Source: Plakobranchus ocellatus
Taxonomy: Eukaryota > Mollusca > Gastropoda > Plakobranchidae
DNA length: 45,337 bases
Assembly: GCA_019648995.1 (NCBI GenBank)
Contig: BLXT01002514.1
Span: 1,076,404-1,121,740, forward strand
Direction: 5' to 3'
Every line of letters starts with the position of its first letter. Within the stretch, counting starts at the first letter, position 1. Shown in pieces: positions 22,901 through 33,349 of the stretch. The notes beneath the pieces were generated by a model that was not told the origin of the DNA, did not search any database, and was given only the letters and a program-made list of their open reading frames with translations. The position numbers and the translations under genes were made by a program.

Positions 22901-25900
22901 TTTTATAAATAACTAATACTTTTATTTTTTTCCTCATTTAGTAATTTTGACTTCAATTTTTTAATTTCTTAACAGCTAATACTTTTTATTGCAGTAAAGC
23001 CCATATGTAACAGCATCTTTGCTATAATAGCACCACTAGCATGTCCCCTTTTTACCTCCTCTTAATTCTTACAAAAAAAAATTCTGGTATATAGGCAATG
23101 TAAAAAAGGGTTCTGGGCTGTAATTGTAGTCTCTTACAAACCATAAAACTCATGATAATGTTTCGTTTGCCAAGTGTAACCAAGTGAAACAAAGTTGCTA
23201 GTGGAGATGCGGGGTCGCTATTCATGATGGCAATCTAATCAACTTATAGTTCACACAGATTTGCTGTTTCACCATTGATAAGGCCACATGACTGGTCAAT
23301 GTTTTACTCTGTGCTTCTAGCTGTCTGCATTCTGCGGATTTCAGCATTTTCAGTCTTCCACAGAATTTCATCTTAGTAGTTGCATTGATTTCATTTATTT
23401 AAAATGCTATTCCATGGATATTCCATTACTTGAACAAAGTATAAGGTAAATTAATGCCAATGTGCCTTCAAATGGCTTTATTTTCAATCCTTTTAAAAAA
23501 ATCTTGGGGGGGAGAGGGGTAAAGACAGAATCAGCCTTTTGGTCATAGCTTTTTTTTGTTTTCTTTTTTTATCAGAGGAGAAATCAAGACGGCAGATGAC
23601 GGCAGTTGTTTGCAATTTCCTAAAGCTGCAGGTACGGTCCAAAAATGGAATCATCAAAGGGTCTCTGTGCATTTTTCTCAATTTTTTTTTTTTTTGTTTT
23701 GTTTTTGTTTTTTGTTTTTTGTTTTCATTGTAATTTTTCACATGTGTGTGGACTTGCAATATCTATTTCTTCTTCTTTCTTTTATGCTTTCTTTATTTTT
23801 TGTTCACATTTACTTTCACTGTCTGTGGAAGATATTTATAACAAGCTGTGTATTCTGTGATGCCTTTGTGGTTGTATTTTATTTCTTATATTTTCCACAA
23901 TTAAAAAAAAGTACTTTCTCCATTATCTTTTTTTTTAAGCTCTCATTGTTGGAGGAAAATTTTTTAATTGAATTAACTTTATAAAATTATATTTTGCAGA
24001 TGCCCACACGTTTGTATCGTGAAATTTTGGTTGGTATTTCCAGCATTATGGAGAAGATGTCAACACCTCTAATGCTTACAGATTTCTTGTCTGAATCTTT
24101 TAACATAGGTAAATAAACATGAAATATAGTACTCCGTGTAATCCTTACATAGCCTTTAGACAAAAAAATATTTTTTGATGTACGTTATAAAATCCTTAAG
24201 TTTTGGAGGATTCACAAACATTTGGACAAGATTCCATGTTAGAGAGTTACTGTAAATTTTATGAGGATATTTCAATTACATTTGCTGACAAAAAGTCAAG
24301 TAAAACAATTAACTTTAGAATTGGTTTGCATTGCATTCATGAAGAGACTTTTAAATAAGTATATATATATTTTTCATTACTCAGAAGGGCGCATAGGATC
24401 AACAAACTTCCTTCATTCCATCCTGTTCTGAACCAGCTATTTAAGCTCATTCTGTATTTTGTCTGCCTTCATCTGTTTATCATCCCTTGTCCTCTTGATC
24501 TGCCTCCCCTAATCTAAAATTTCCACTCTTAAAACCTTAAAAAGATGCCTGGGAAAGAACATTCTATTTATCGTATGAAAGGCTTCTCTTAGGATTTGAC
24601 CCATGCTTATCATGGAACACTGCCTCTCAGTACTTGGAGGTCTGAATAGTCTGTTGGTGTATCTGTAAGATGATAGGCTGTTATCCTGTTACTGGCATCT
24701 GTGATGTTGTACTGCCATTCAAAACTTGTATGTTTGAATCAACTGTTGGTGTTTGTTTAGCATGGCATTTTTACCTGATGGCTGTTAACCCAATACAGGA
24801 CCTATTTTCAGAAGTGTTATTCTGTGTCATGCACACCAGTTACACAGGTGGTAGTCATATTCACCCCATCATATGGAGGGCCCTACAACTATGCAGGCAT
24901 TTTAAATTATATCCACATATTTTTTTACCAGGAGGTGCCATCAGTTTGATGAGTCTACAGGGTCTGTTTATCCTTATGACACAGTACAACTTGTGAGTTT
25001 TAAGCCTTTATAATTTGATATATTGATTTTGTTTATGAATATAAATAACTCTTAACACGTTGCCCTTATATTAAATTAATTTAATGTGAAAACAAAACAA
25101 AAAAAATAGTTGAGCCATTAATCATTTGGATGTGGATTTTTTATGTTCTCAATTTTTTCTGAAGTTGGAATAGTGCAAACAAATTTGTGTGAATTCATCT
25201 ATTGTTCATTCGTTGTGAGAAAAAATGGGATTGCAATAAATTGGACCTTGCAGAACACTTTTTTTTTTAATATCATAATTTTATATGATACCTGAAAGTA
25301 TTGAAAAAAGTCAAGGTAATAATGTATTTTATCTCTTTTTTTTTTTTCAGAGACTACCCTGACTTTTACACTAAGTTGTACTCCATGTTTGAGCCACAGG
25401 TGTTGAGTGCTCGATACAGGGCTCGCTTTTTCCACCTGGCAGACATCTTCCTTACATCAACGTAGGTTTTGGGTTGTTTTTTTTTTAAATTGTACAGTGT
25501 CACATCATGGTGCCCAGTCAATTGAATTTGTCAGAAAATAATACATAATTGAGAATTTGATTTTAAAATTGTTTGAAATTTTGTTTTCCATCATTGCCAA
25601 ACAGTAAGTACAAAATGGAATTTTTAAAAGTATGTCCAGAAATATTTTTCCATGCTGTTCATATTTTTACTTCTTCATCTTCAGGTAAATACATGTTTAC
25701 TGATTTTTCCTAAGTTGACATTGTAAGAAGACATTTCTTTCAATTAGACAGTTTTCTCCCCACATGATTAATAAAAAATCTACCTGGAGAGTAAGAGTGG
25801 CCTTTTCTGTGAGTGAATCTTACAGATCTTCTGCGCAAATTATTTTTTTTTTAGTAAGAAAGCTGAAGCATGGGTGGGAGGAACTATCCAGAGGGATGGG

Positions 25901-28900
25901 CAGCCTTGCTGTGTTCATGAAGAAATTGAGCAATATGTTCTTTGACCCTAGTACTCTCCCAACATTATAAATATTGATTTAGCTCCACTTTAACACTGGT
26001 TCATTGCCAGCCCTGAAACTTGTGAACTTGAAAAAAAAAACCTGCCCTTGCCCACTTAATTCAGTCTGTAATTTAGATACCCAAAAGTTCATCAACTACT
26101 GAAAAATGCTTGCACATTTGAATTTGCCATGAAACTTAGATGCTTTTCTTATTTCCATTATTTAATGCTCTTTTTTGTAACTGTATTGATGAATTTGTAG
26201 GCTTTTTAGCTAAGTTCCAATGTATAGTTCATGCTCTGGTTAAGTGAGTTGCTAAATGATAATGATGAATAAGATGTATCAACTTTCAGTAATCTTGTAA
26301 AGAGATTATTTGGAAAATCAAAAGTCAAATGTTTTTCTTCGTTTTGCTTTTATCAGCCACTTGCCATCATACTTGGTAGCAGCTTTTGCCAAACGTTTGG
26401 CCCAGTTATCTCTGCATGCACCTGCATCGGCCCTTTACACATCATTACCCTTCATCATGAATCTAATAAGTCGGCACCCAGCATGTGAGGTTTTATTACA
26501 TCGAACAGAGAATCCTCTCGGTATGTGTGCCTCTTTTATTAGAATTTACAACTATGATAGCGTTAAGTATGTAAAGTCCAGTTTTTTTAACGTATGTCTA
26601 TTGTCCAGACAAAATGAGTTCTAGTCATTTTGAACCATTTGTTTATCCTGAGTTTTTTTAATGGGGAAAACTGGAAACAATTTATTGATCATGTATCAAG
26701 ATATAAGCATTTGATGTTGTTTAATAATGCATGCAAAAGAAAATAAAGATAAAATTCTTCTTTTGTTGAAAGTGTTTTGTGATGCATTCCATTCACTAGT
26801 ATGCTCTTGGCATATTTCCCTTTTTCCTGCGAGGACTGGCAACGTTATAAAACCATTATCGGTTCTCATACCTTTTTATAATATGCAAAATTATATTTGA
26901 AGCTACGGAATATATGTCTCTTGACAAGCCTGAAAGAAGTATTTTGAACGTTTTTAATCATTGAAACAGCCTAAGACTTCTTTGTGTGAGCCTGAGATTG
27001 TGTGTGCAATGGTGAAAAATAAGAAAGAGTTTTTTTCATTTCTAAGCTAAGATATGGGATCTTTTACCAATGCATTTGACACAAGGGAAGGAGACAAAGT
27101 GGAGGTGATGAGCAACAAAGGGATGAAATTGACTAGCTTAGGCCTAGTCTTGCTCAATTGGAATAGAGGGAGGAAAGATGCGATTTTTGTAGAATCAATT
27201 TCCCACAACAATTTCAACAGTTTGTTACACAATTGAAAGCAAGTAATCACCCATTGCCATCTAAGTACCGATAGGCACACAGTGTGACGATGGGCACTTG
27301 AGGCTGGGTGCTGGATTAAGAGACATGGGTTGTTGTTTAAAAGAGACATTACATTTACCCAAAACTTAGGTGACTTTGTTTGAAGTACAGTTTTTTAGCT
27401 GAGGAAAAAAAATGATAGGTACAAGATGTGTTATAGATCTATGTATCTTCATAAATACTGTGCACTGTGTTATTACTATCTTTTTAAAAAGTCTTTCCTT
27501 AATTTTTTTTCAAGTAGACTTCTTATTATAGCATGCTCAGATAAATCAAGATTTTTTTTTTCTCAGCCTCCTTGAATTACACAATCTGCACTACACTTTT
27601 ATTTTAGTCTCTGATTGATTGCAATTTAAACATTTAAATTGGGTTTTATTTTATTTATTTTTTTTTTTTTTCATCTGACAGAATTTGATCATGACCCCTT
27701 TTTGCCCAATGAGCCTGATCCAAAGAACTCGAAAGCATTGGAAAGTTGTCTGTGGGAGTTGCAGGTAAGATATGTTTGTACCCAAATCTTGAAAATGCAT
27801 TTTTAGCTTGAAAGTTGTTTGTTTTTTATGTGTATGCATAATAGTTTGTCTTCCATGTTTTAGGAAAAAAAACTGCCCTTCAGTGTTTGTTGGTTTTCCT
27901 GAACATTGACAGATGCTTGTTTCCAGCAGTTATGAAGCTAATAATTGTATTTTGTTAATTTGATTGTTCATGATTCATTCGCTGACATTAAAACAATAAT
28001 TTGTGGTCTGTGGTGGAGGCAGGCTTTAGAATCTAAGCACAGTTCTGGTAATTTTTTATGTTAAAAATCATCTTAAACAAGTTTTGGTGAATGTGGTAGT
28101 GTTAGATATCATTTTATTTTACATTTACGATTGGAAGTGTCCCCCAGCGTGGTTTACTGTGGCCTTTAGTGTATTGACACAATAAATATTTGTATTTGGG
28201 ACTTATATTATACACTTTTATTTTCAGACCTTGGAGAGGCATATAGACCCAAACATAGCAGAAAGGTCTAAAAAACGAAAGATTGCAGAGACAAATCTTT
28301 CAGAACTCCTAGAGACAACAACAACAGATGTATGTAACAATTCATTATGGTTTGTTTTTTTTATCCTCCTATTTCCCACTCTTTTATTTCATCTAAAAGC
28401 TTTTCTAAGGCCCAAAAAAACTAGTTTTTGAAGCTCTCACAATGGACACCTCCTGCTTTGAATTTCATGGCAGTGGATCTAAACTTAGAATGAAGAATAT
28501 AAAAATTATCCTGTTTTTTAAAAAATCACTAAGATAGGGTATAGGTCTGGACCGTTAGTGTGAGAGAAACATTTCATTTAAATTGCGGAGTTTGGAAAGG
28601 CTCTGTTGATTCTGTGCCAGAAAATAAAGCACTTCAAAAAAGGAAAATAACCTTTTCTTTTTTTTTTTACCCACCATTGCATCTTTTAGGCCCTGATACT
28701 CGATTGTCACCCACTTAAAAACTTTGTTTGCTTGTTGTTATTTTTAAATTTTTTAGGCATAGATTATAGCCACATTACTGTTTTTCTGCGGTTTTTGTTG
28801 TTTTTTTTTTTTTTCTCAAAATAGATGTAGATGTTTCTTCCCATCTGAGATTAAAATGTATTGCACATTTATGCATTCCTTATTCAAGAGTTTTTCATTT

Positions 28901-29196
28901 TGAGTTATTTTTCTCAATTTTTAGCTACCCTTCTGTCAGCTTTTTGCGTATCAACAATTTCTAACACATAGACCTTTTTTAAAGAGCTAAGTGTACCTCT
29001 TTACCTGTTTTTGGTCAAGCATACTTCCACATAATAATGTACATACTTTTTATTGTCATTTTGTAATTTTATGAATGTGTTTTTGAATTATCATTCTCAG
29101 ATTATGGAATCCGAAGCAAAGAAGATCAAGAAAGACATACCAATAAATTTTGAAAGGATGGCTGAATTAAAGATGCCTCTTGGTTTCAAGTTATGA
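13990..29196 (+). CDS. NOC4L: Nucleolar complex protein 4 homologue
   Basis: NOC4 works with NOP14 in the nucleolar small-subunit processome for 18S rRNA maturation and 40S export. Fourteen exons: 13990-14106, 18553-18667, 19778-19881, 20452-20535, 21951-22103, 22745-22811, 23576-23631, 24000-24108, 24932-24992, 25351-25461, 26357-26520, 27682-27764, 28228-28329, 29101-29196. All introns are GT-AG, phases are continuous, and the total is 1422 nt or 473 residues (human about 516). The C-terminal CBF/Mak21-type domain (about residues 265-410) has the family hallmarks: GGAISLMSLQGLFILM, LDYPDFYTKLYSMFEP, RYRARFFHLADIFLTS, HLPSYLVAAFAKRLA, ISRHPACEVLLHR and ALESCLWELQTLERH. The start is MADSDKCSGLL, the first ATG. 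A basic RSKKRKIAE near residue 422 may be a nuclear signal. Exon 5 has a possible alternative donor at 22095. Exons 1-4 are the less conserved part. Confidence 0.93.
14446..15035 (+). mobile_element. tRNA-derived SINE, interrupted
   Basis: The head at about 14448-14515 is tRNA-like: an A box in GGCTCATCTGGTAGAGC and a B box in GGTCTGGCGTTAGATTCCC, at normal spacing. A non-tRNA body follows (CCTCTGTGTCCACCCACCAC..). It resumes after the MITE with GTCAAGACCTGGCG-AATTAAAGGTGGCGAGG and ends in a T-rich tail near 15025. CTTAT-like sequence on both sides may be a short target duplication. The plus orientation follows from the boxes. Confidence 0.65.
14582..14892. mobile_element. piggyBac-type MITE with TTAA target duplication
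   Basis: TTAA at 14582-14585 and 14889-14892 frame an element of 303 bp whose ends are perfect inverted repeats (CTCTTTAACCAGT at the left, ACTGGTTAAAGAG at the right). A subterminal hairpin GAAACGCTGAGCGTTTC lies just inside the left end, with a related AAAACGCTCTC further in. TTAA duplication and this layout are those of piggyBac elements. No transposase frame is present. It splits the SINE body. Confidence 0.8.
15225..15560 (+). mobile_element. RTE-type LINE fragment (reverse-transcriptase C-terminal region)
   Basis: Interrupted frames read ESVEELQKLLDY, then VISKKSSNPKCYLVSKK, then IKQITKLKYLGYLLTSDGR. These are the segments that follow the YADD box in RTE-like 'endonuclease-reverse transcriptase' elements. 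The larger copy at 29.28-31.6 kb has the same series (for example EQLQKLLDT, and a Lys-Tyr-Leu-Gly-type segment). Internal stops and loss of the catalytic part show that it is dead. Confidence 0.75.
15758..17729. mobile_element. Candidate 2-kb DNA transposon with GGGCCATTCCATG ends
   Basis: GGGCCATTCCATG at 15758-15770 and its exact reverse complement at 17717-17729 face inwards across 1972 bp. Palindromic words of TGTAACACATGTAAC type cluster inside (16105-16123, 16270-16325, 17340-17352, 17703-17716) and are subterminal at the right end, as binding sites of some transposases are. An open frame of unknown function lies on the minus strand inside. No target duplication could be found, and the left end lacks the GTAACAC words that adjoin the right end. 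The superfamily is not assigned. Confidence 0.45.
16561..16818 (-). CDS. Unidentified charged open exon inside the TIR element
   Basis: After an acceptor-like CACAG at 16819, the minus strand stays open to a TGA at 16561-16563, about 85 codons. It has protein-like composition: GYYEEGQSYMSPIELQEY, then a basic/hydrophilic KKEEQQKKLKID, then LPPSTKRRLGQVKPISKLL. I do not recognise the family. It lies antisense in NOC4L intron 1 and within the candidate transposon, so it may be the last exon of a transposon gene. It could also be an exon of a nested host gene or a pseudogene. No upstream exon with a matching phase was established. Confidence 0.4.
   Translation of the reverse strand, partial: GGGYYEEGQSYMSPIELQEYRKKTVEHVVTCRQVKKEEQQKKLKIDVQSLALPPSTKRRLGQVKPISKLLSTAYPPPLEKILLRS
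18668..19777 (+). other. NOC4L intron 2
   Basis: AT-rich intron with several long T runs near 19140-19220. Overlapping open frames at 18758-19121 show no family features and are taken as chance. Confidence 0.75.
19882..20451 (+). other. NOC4L intron 3, with assembly gap
   Basis: Intron that contains the main N-gap. Exons 3 and 4 join in phase across it (GPVA then ECALKV), so no coding sequence appears to be lost. Confidence 0.75.
20003..20343. repeat. Near-identical copies flanking a 95-N assembly gap
   Basis: The stretch 20003-20124 (TAACAAGTCTGCAAATG ... GTAAAGAACA) recurs at 20220-20343 with only a T/G-run length change and a few substitutions (TACCATTG versus TATCATGG). Ns fill 20125-20219. 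The gap joins the end of one copy to the start of the other, the pattern left when two alleles or overlapping contigs are scaffolded without merging. Confidence 0.85.
20536..21950 (+). other. NOC4L intron 4
   Basis: AT-rich intron with good ends (GAG|gtaaaag, CCTTACAG). No other feature recognised. Confidence 0.75.
22104..24931 (+). other. NOC4L introns 5-8 and intervening small exons
   Basis: Introns 22104-22744, 22812-23575, 23632-23999 and 24109-24931 are T-rich with long pyrimidine tracts. A short imperfect tandem duplication containing TTTTGACTTCAATTTTT and CTAATACTTTT occurs at about 22880-22990. Open frames on both strands at 23.5-24.0 kb reflect the T-rich composition. Confidence 0.7.
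24993..29100 (+). other. NOC4L introns 9-13
   Basis: Introns 24993-25350, 25462-26356, 26521-27681, 27765-28227 and 28330-29100. A block at about 27050-27340 is less AT-rich than the rest and open on both strands, but I found no family signature in it. Confidence 0.7.
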
Positions 29197-29207
29197 TATT
29201 TTGAATC

Positions 29208-29213
29208 AATAAA
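29208..29213 (+). terminator. NOC4L polyadenylation signal
   Basis: Canonical AATAAA, 12 bases after the NOC4L stop codon, so the 3' untranslated region is very short. Confidence 0.8.
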
Positions 29214-29275
29214 AAATTAATATATGTTTTATAATTCTTTGTTTTACACTTTATCTTTTTAATTTAGAATTGTAC

Positions 29276-31610
29276 ATACATATGTACATGTGAATGTAGA
29301 AGCCGAAAAATTTTATGAAGAAGTTGAAAAAGCAAAAGGCTATCTAAAATCCCACGACATCATAATAATAATGGGAGATTTCAATGCAAAAGTTAGGAAT
29401 GAAAGGGTAGAAGATGTTGTTGGGCGCAGTGGCATTGGGACTGTAAATGAGGGTGGAAGTAAGCTAATTGAATGGTGCCAAAACATTGATTTTACCATCA
29501 CAAATACTTGGTATCAAAATCATCCTAGGCAATAGTGGGCTTGGAAGAGCCCCGGTGATAGAAGTAGAAACAAAATAGATTATATTTTCATTCAGAAATG
29601 ATTCCGAAATGCCGTCAAAACATCGAAATCACTACTGGGAGCCGACTGCAATTCAGGTCATAACAGCCATGTGTAAATTTCAGATAAAACTTAAGAAAGA
29701 CAAAGGCTAATCCTAAATTCCAAATGGTCTTCCTAAAATTGGATGAAAAATTAAGAGACAAAATTGCTATAGCTGTGCATAACAAATATGAGACTCTAAC
29801 ATCTCAGAAGTAGAAGAAGTATGGTCAGATTTGAAAAATTCACTTAAAAATGAAGTCACAGACTCACAGAGAAAAATATTCCAGAAAATTGAAAAGCATA
29901 AGAAACGGATAAACAAAAAAATACCCAATGTGATGGAAGAAAGGTGCAAATCAAAAAATGTAAAGGCCAGATATTAAGACCTAAACCAAAAAAAAAAAAA
30001 GCATTGCAGCAAAAAAGAAGAATGGATTAATCAACGTCAGGAAATGTAGCAAAAGCTTAGTAATGAGACAGTAAGTTCATGCATGCGAAAATTAAGGATA
30101 TCAGTGGTAAGAAAACCAAATGTAGTAGCCCTGGCTGCATCAAATCAAAAGAAGGAACAATGATTATGGAAACGGTGGAAATACTAAACAGATTATCAGA
30201 ATATGCTGAAGATCTTTTTAAAGATGATAGGTGCAAAAAACCCGAAATAAAAACATAGAAGACCCAACTATCCTTCAAGAACAGGTAGAGGCAACAATAA
30301 AGAAAATGGAAAAGCTACAGGGTCAGATAATTAACATACCAGTAAAAATAATTGAAGCATTAGATAGTATAGGAATAGATGTGACAACAAAACTTCTTCA
30401 TGCAATTGTAATATATGATGGTGGTCCAATTCCAGAAGATTTTTGTACATGTGTTTTTATAGAACTGCCTAAAACACCAGGAGCAACAGAATGTGAACTT
30501 CATAGAACAATCAGTTTAATGAGCCATTTTACAAAAATCCTACATGTTTTGATGCATGGAATGCACAAGAGTCTAAGACCAGAAATATCTCCTAAATTTA
30601 TGGAAAGGTGTATAGAAATGCAAAAAGATTTCCACCTCTGTTTCACTGATTATTCTAAGTAATCTAAGGCCTTTGACAAAGTAAAACATGTAAAGCTGTT
30701 TTGTATGCTAAAAAAATAAGACATTGATGGGAAAGATGTGAGAGTAATAAGAAATTTTATCTGGAGAACATAGTGATTTCAAATCCATCAAAAGAGGTGT
30801 GAGGCAAAAATGTGTAATGTCTCATTTTTTAACCTATATATTGAAATAATCTTAAGGAATCTTGATGATATTCCAGGCTTAATAATAAATTGAGAGAATC
30901 TTAATATAATAATCTCATGTATGCAGATGATACAGTTCTAATGGCAGAATCTGGTGAACAACTCCAAAAACTTTTAGATACTGTAGTTTTAGAGTGGGAA
31001 AGACTGGGCCTGTCTTTGAAATATAAAGAAAACAGAATGTATGGTAGTCTCAAAGAAATCCTCTAACCCCAAGTGCAATCTTGTTAGTAAAGGCGTACAA
31101 ATCAAACAAGTTACACGTTGCAACTTTCAAATATCTAGGTTACCTGATAATATCAGATGGTAGATGTACAAATAAAACCAATACTAGCAAATAGAAAAAT
31201 AAGTATGAAAACCAAAATAACGGTAATAAAAACATATGTATGGTAAGTACTTTTGTATGGTAGTGAGTGTTGGACAGTAAACAAGAAAATTGAGAAAAAA
31301 CTAGAAGCAGTAGAGATGTTTATCAGAAAAATGATGAGAATATCATGGACAGAAAAAAGTTTAATGAATTGGTACTGAAAGAGGCTAATCTTGAGCGATC
31401 ACTCACTAAAACCAGAAAACAGAGGCATATTATAGTTTTTTAGGCCATATTTGCTGGCCCAGAGGTTTAGAACACTTAGCAATCACTGGAAAGATAGAAG
31501 GCAAACTTAAGTCTTTAAGTCATTGGTGATAGGCAAGGGTAGCAACAACTTTATTAGGTTAACTGAGAGTGGAGACCATGATCACTAATGTCTGTTCCAG
31601 ACAAGGTACC
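29276..31610 (+). mobile_element. 5'-truncated RTE-type LINE, degenerate
   Basis: Only about 60 bases past the NOC4L poly(A) signal. The element opens inside an APE-type endonuclease: IIIMGDFNAKV, then EWCQNIDFTITNTWY, then a NRNKIDYIF and a LLGADCNSGH segment, in several frames. Reverse-transcriptase pieces follow: DYSK-stop-SKAFDKVKH near 30650, LMYADDTVLMAES with the catalytic YADD at 30920-30931, and later LLYGSECWTVNKK and MMRISWTEK. Stops and frame changes throughout show it is dead. The order endonuclease-RT and these motifs fit the RTE clade. The 15.2-kb fragment belongs to the same or a very close family. Confidence 0.85.
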
Positions 31611-32115
31611 TAAAGAAGATATACCTGTGTTAATTGGTTTGCTTATTTTTTTTTTCTATTTGCAGTAGGAAAATATGTCAATTGTGGTTTGTTTTTTCCC
31701 TTTTTTATTACTATTATTCTGCATTTGCGGTAGGAGAAAGTTATATTAAGTGTCTTTTTTTTCTCTTCTCTTTGTATTTTTCATTTGCAGTGGGAACAAT
31801 ATCTTGGAGACTAGTCTGCATCAAACTCTGTCAACCAGTGTGGTTGACACCATCCAAAATATATTGATGTACAATTGATGAAAATAAGCAAAAGACTATA
31901 GGATGTGTGCATACATAGATAATGATATATCCCAGTATTTATCAGCCTATACTTCCTTTGAGGTAATTTCAACTAAACCCCATTTTCAAAGAGTAAGCAT
32001 ATCAAATGAGTAAAGAAAAAAAGTGTATACATATATTTCAAATATTTATAATATGACATATATCATCAGACATTTGTGTGACTTTTTCCTCGGGGGATAA
32101 TATTTCAAAGACAAA

Positions 32116-32416
32116 GGTTACATCCCTCCCTTGCCCCAGACCATAGATGAACTGCAGAAACGTATCACTGAAGCCATAGCTGCGATTATCCCAGATATGC
32201 TGCAGAAAGTCTTGATTATCACCTTGATATTTGCCAGGCAACAAGAGAGGCACTGGGCACACATCAAGTGCCTATGATATCAACCCATATCTCTCATGAA
32301 ACTTTGCTAATTTCTGCAACTATGGACACCAAACTTGTAATATTGTGAACCCAATATGTCATATTATAAATAATATTATTTGAAATCAAGGAATGTTTTT
32401 ATGGTCACACTGTATA
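32116..32416 (+). pseudogene. 3' end of a Tc1/mariner-like (IS630-type) transposase, decayed
   Basis: From 32119 the plus strand reads YIPPLPQTIDELQKRITEAI and then AAIIPDMLQKV. After a frame change it reads LDYHLDICQATR. In many invertebrate DDE transposases the C-terminus has the same pattern: a VPPLP segment, a DELxxRIxxAxxxI helix, MLxxVW, then a YRLDxCxxTxG motif. The upstream catalytic part is missing. The sequence GGTCACACTGTATAT at about 32402-32417 resembles the terminal repeats of such elements and may mark the right end. Confidence 0.65.
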
Positions 32417-33349
32417 TATAAATATAAATGCACCCATCTCAGGCTCACATCACTCTGTCAAACCTCAACAGTGGTAATTTTAGCCATCATTGAAATACAT
32501 TTTTTCCATTGCCCTCCATTGTTTCATATATTTTATTAATAGCCTGCAATATAAAAGCTGTAACATACTTAAACAAAGAAAGAGCAAACAGTAAAAAGTG
32601 TTTGAACTGTAAAACCAAATTTATCACAGATTAATACCATACATGAGCATATGAGAACCTTCAATTGTTAAGGATTGATGCTGGTAGTCTTTTGAAAAAC
32701 CTTTCTCAAATTAATGTGTACATATACTTATGTATAATAATAATGATTTCTTATCAAAGTTTGTATAGAGACTCCTTTTTCAGACTTTGCGCCATATCGC
32801 CCACCCATTATTAGGTGATTTTGGCTTTTTGACCTGTAGTGAGCTCAAGCCTGTGACATCTTTGCATCTTTTAGGCTTTGATACTCAAAAGCTTTCTTCT
32901 TATAAAATAAATTGACTGGCCACTGAACAAACATTCCCTCCATACTTTTCATTCGCAACATTAAAAGCAGCATAATAAATAAATCTTACTGAGAAGAAAA
33001 ACAAAACTGGTCTCTATATTAGCACTTAGATATTTGCATCACACTGAAATTTCACCAATCTCTCAAACATTCTATTTCTCAACTTTGTATATTCTTGTCA
33101 TGTTATAATTCTGATTCCAATTCAGTCACATGAAAATTCTGAAATGTTTTCCACAACTTATTATTTAGTGTTTTCCTTGCGTTTAAAAAAAAAAAATACT
33201 TATTGCAGAGGAGTAAATTAATCAGAGCAACAAACATCAGGTAGAAAAAAATGTTTTTTTTAAGTACGGCTTTTCATGCATTTCACCAGTCTTTTCACAT
33301 GTTTGATCCTATTTTCAAGCAAAACATTTCCGTCTTTCCTAAATGTTGC

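Larger units (their letters stand above)
29197..33349. other. Intergenic interval between NOC4L and CFAP251 (tail to tail)
   Basis: It contains the RTE element, a threefold degenerate repeat at about 31650-31800 (units with TTTGCAGTAGGA/TTTGCGGTAGGA/TTTGCAGTGGGA) and a Tc1/mariner-like remnant (32116-32416). The rest, 32.4-33.35 kb, is AT-rich and includes the CFAP251 3' region, where I could not fix the poly(A) site. Confidence 0.7.
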
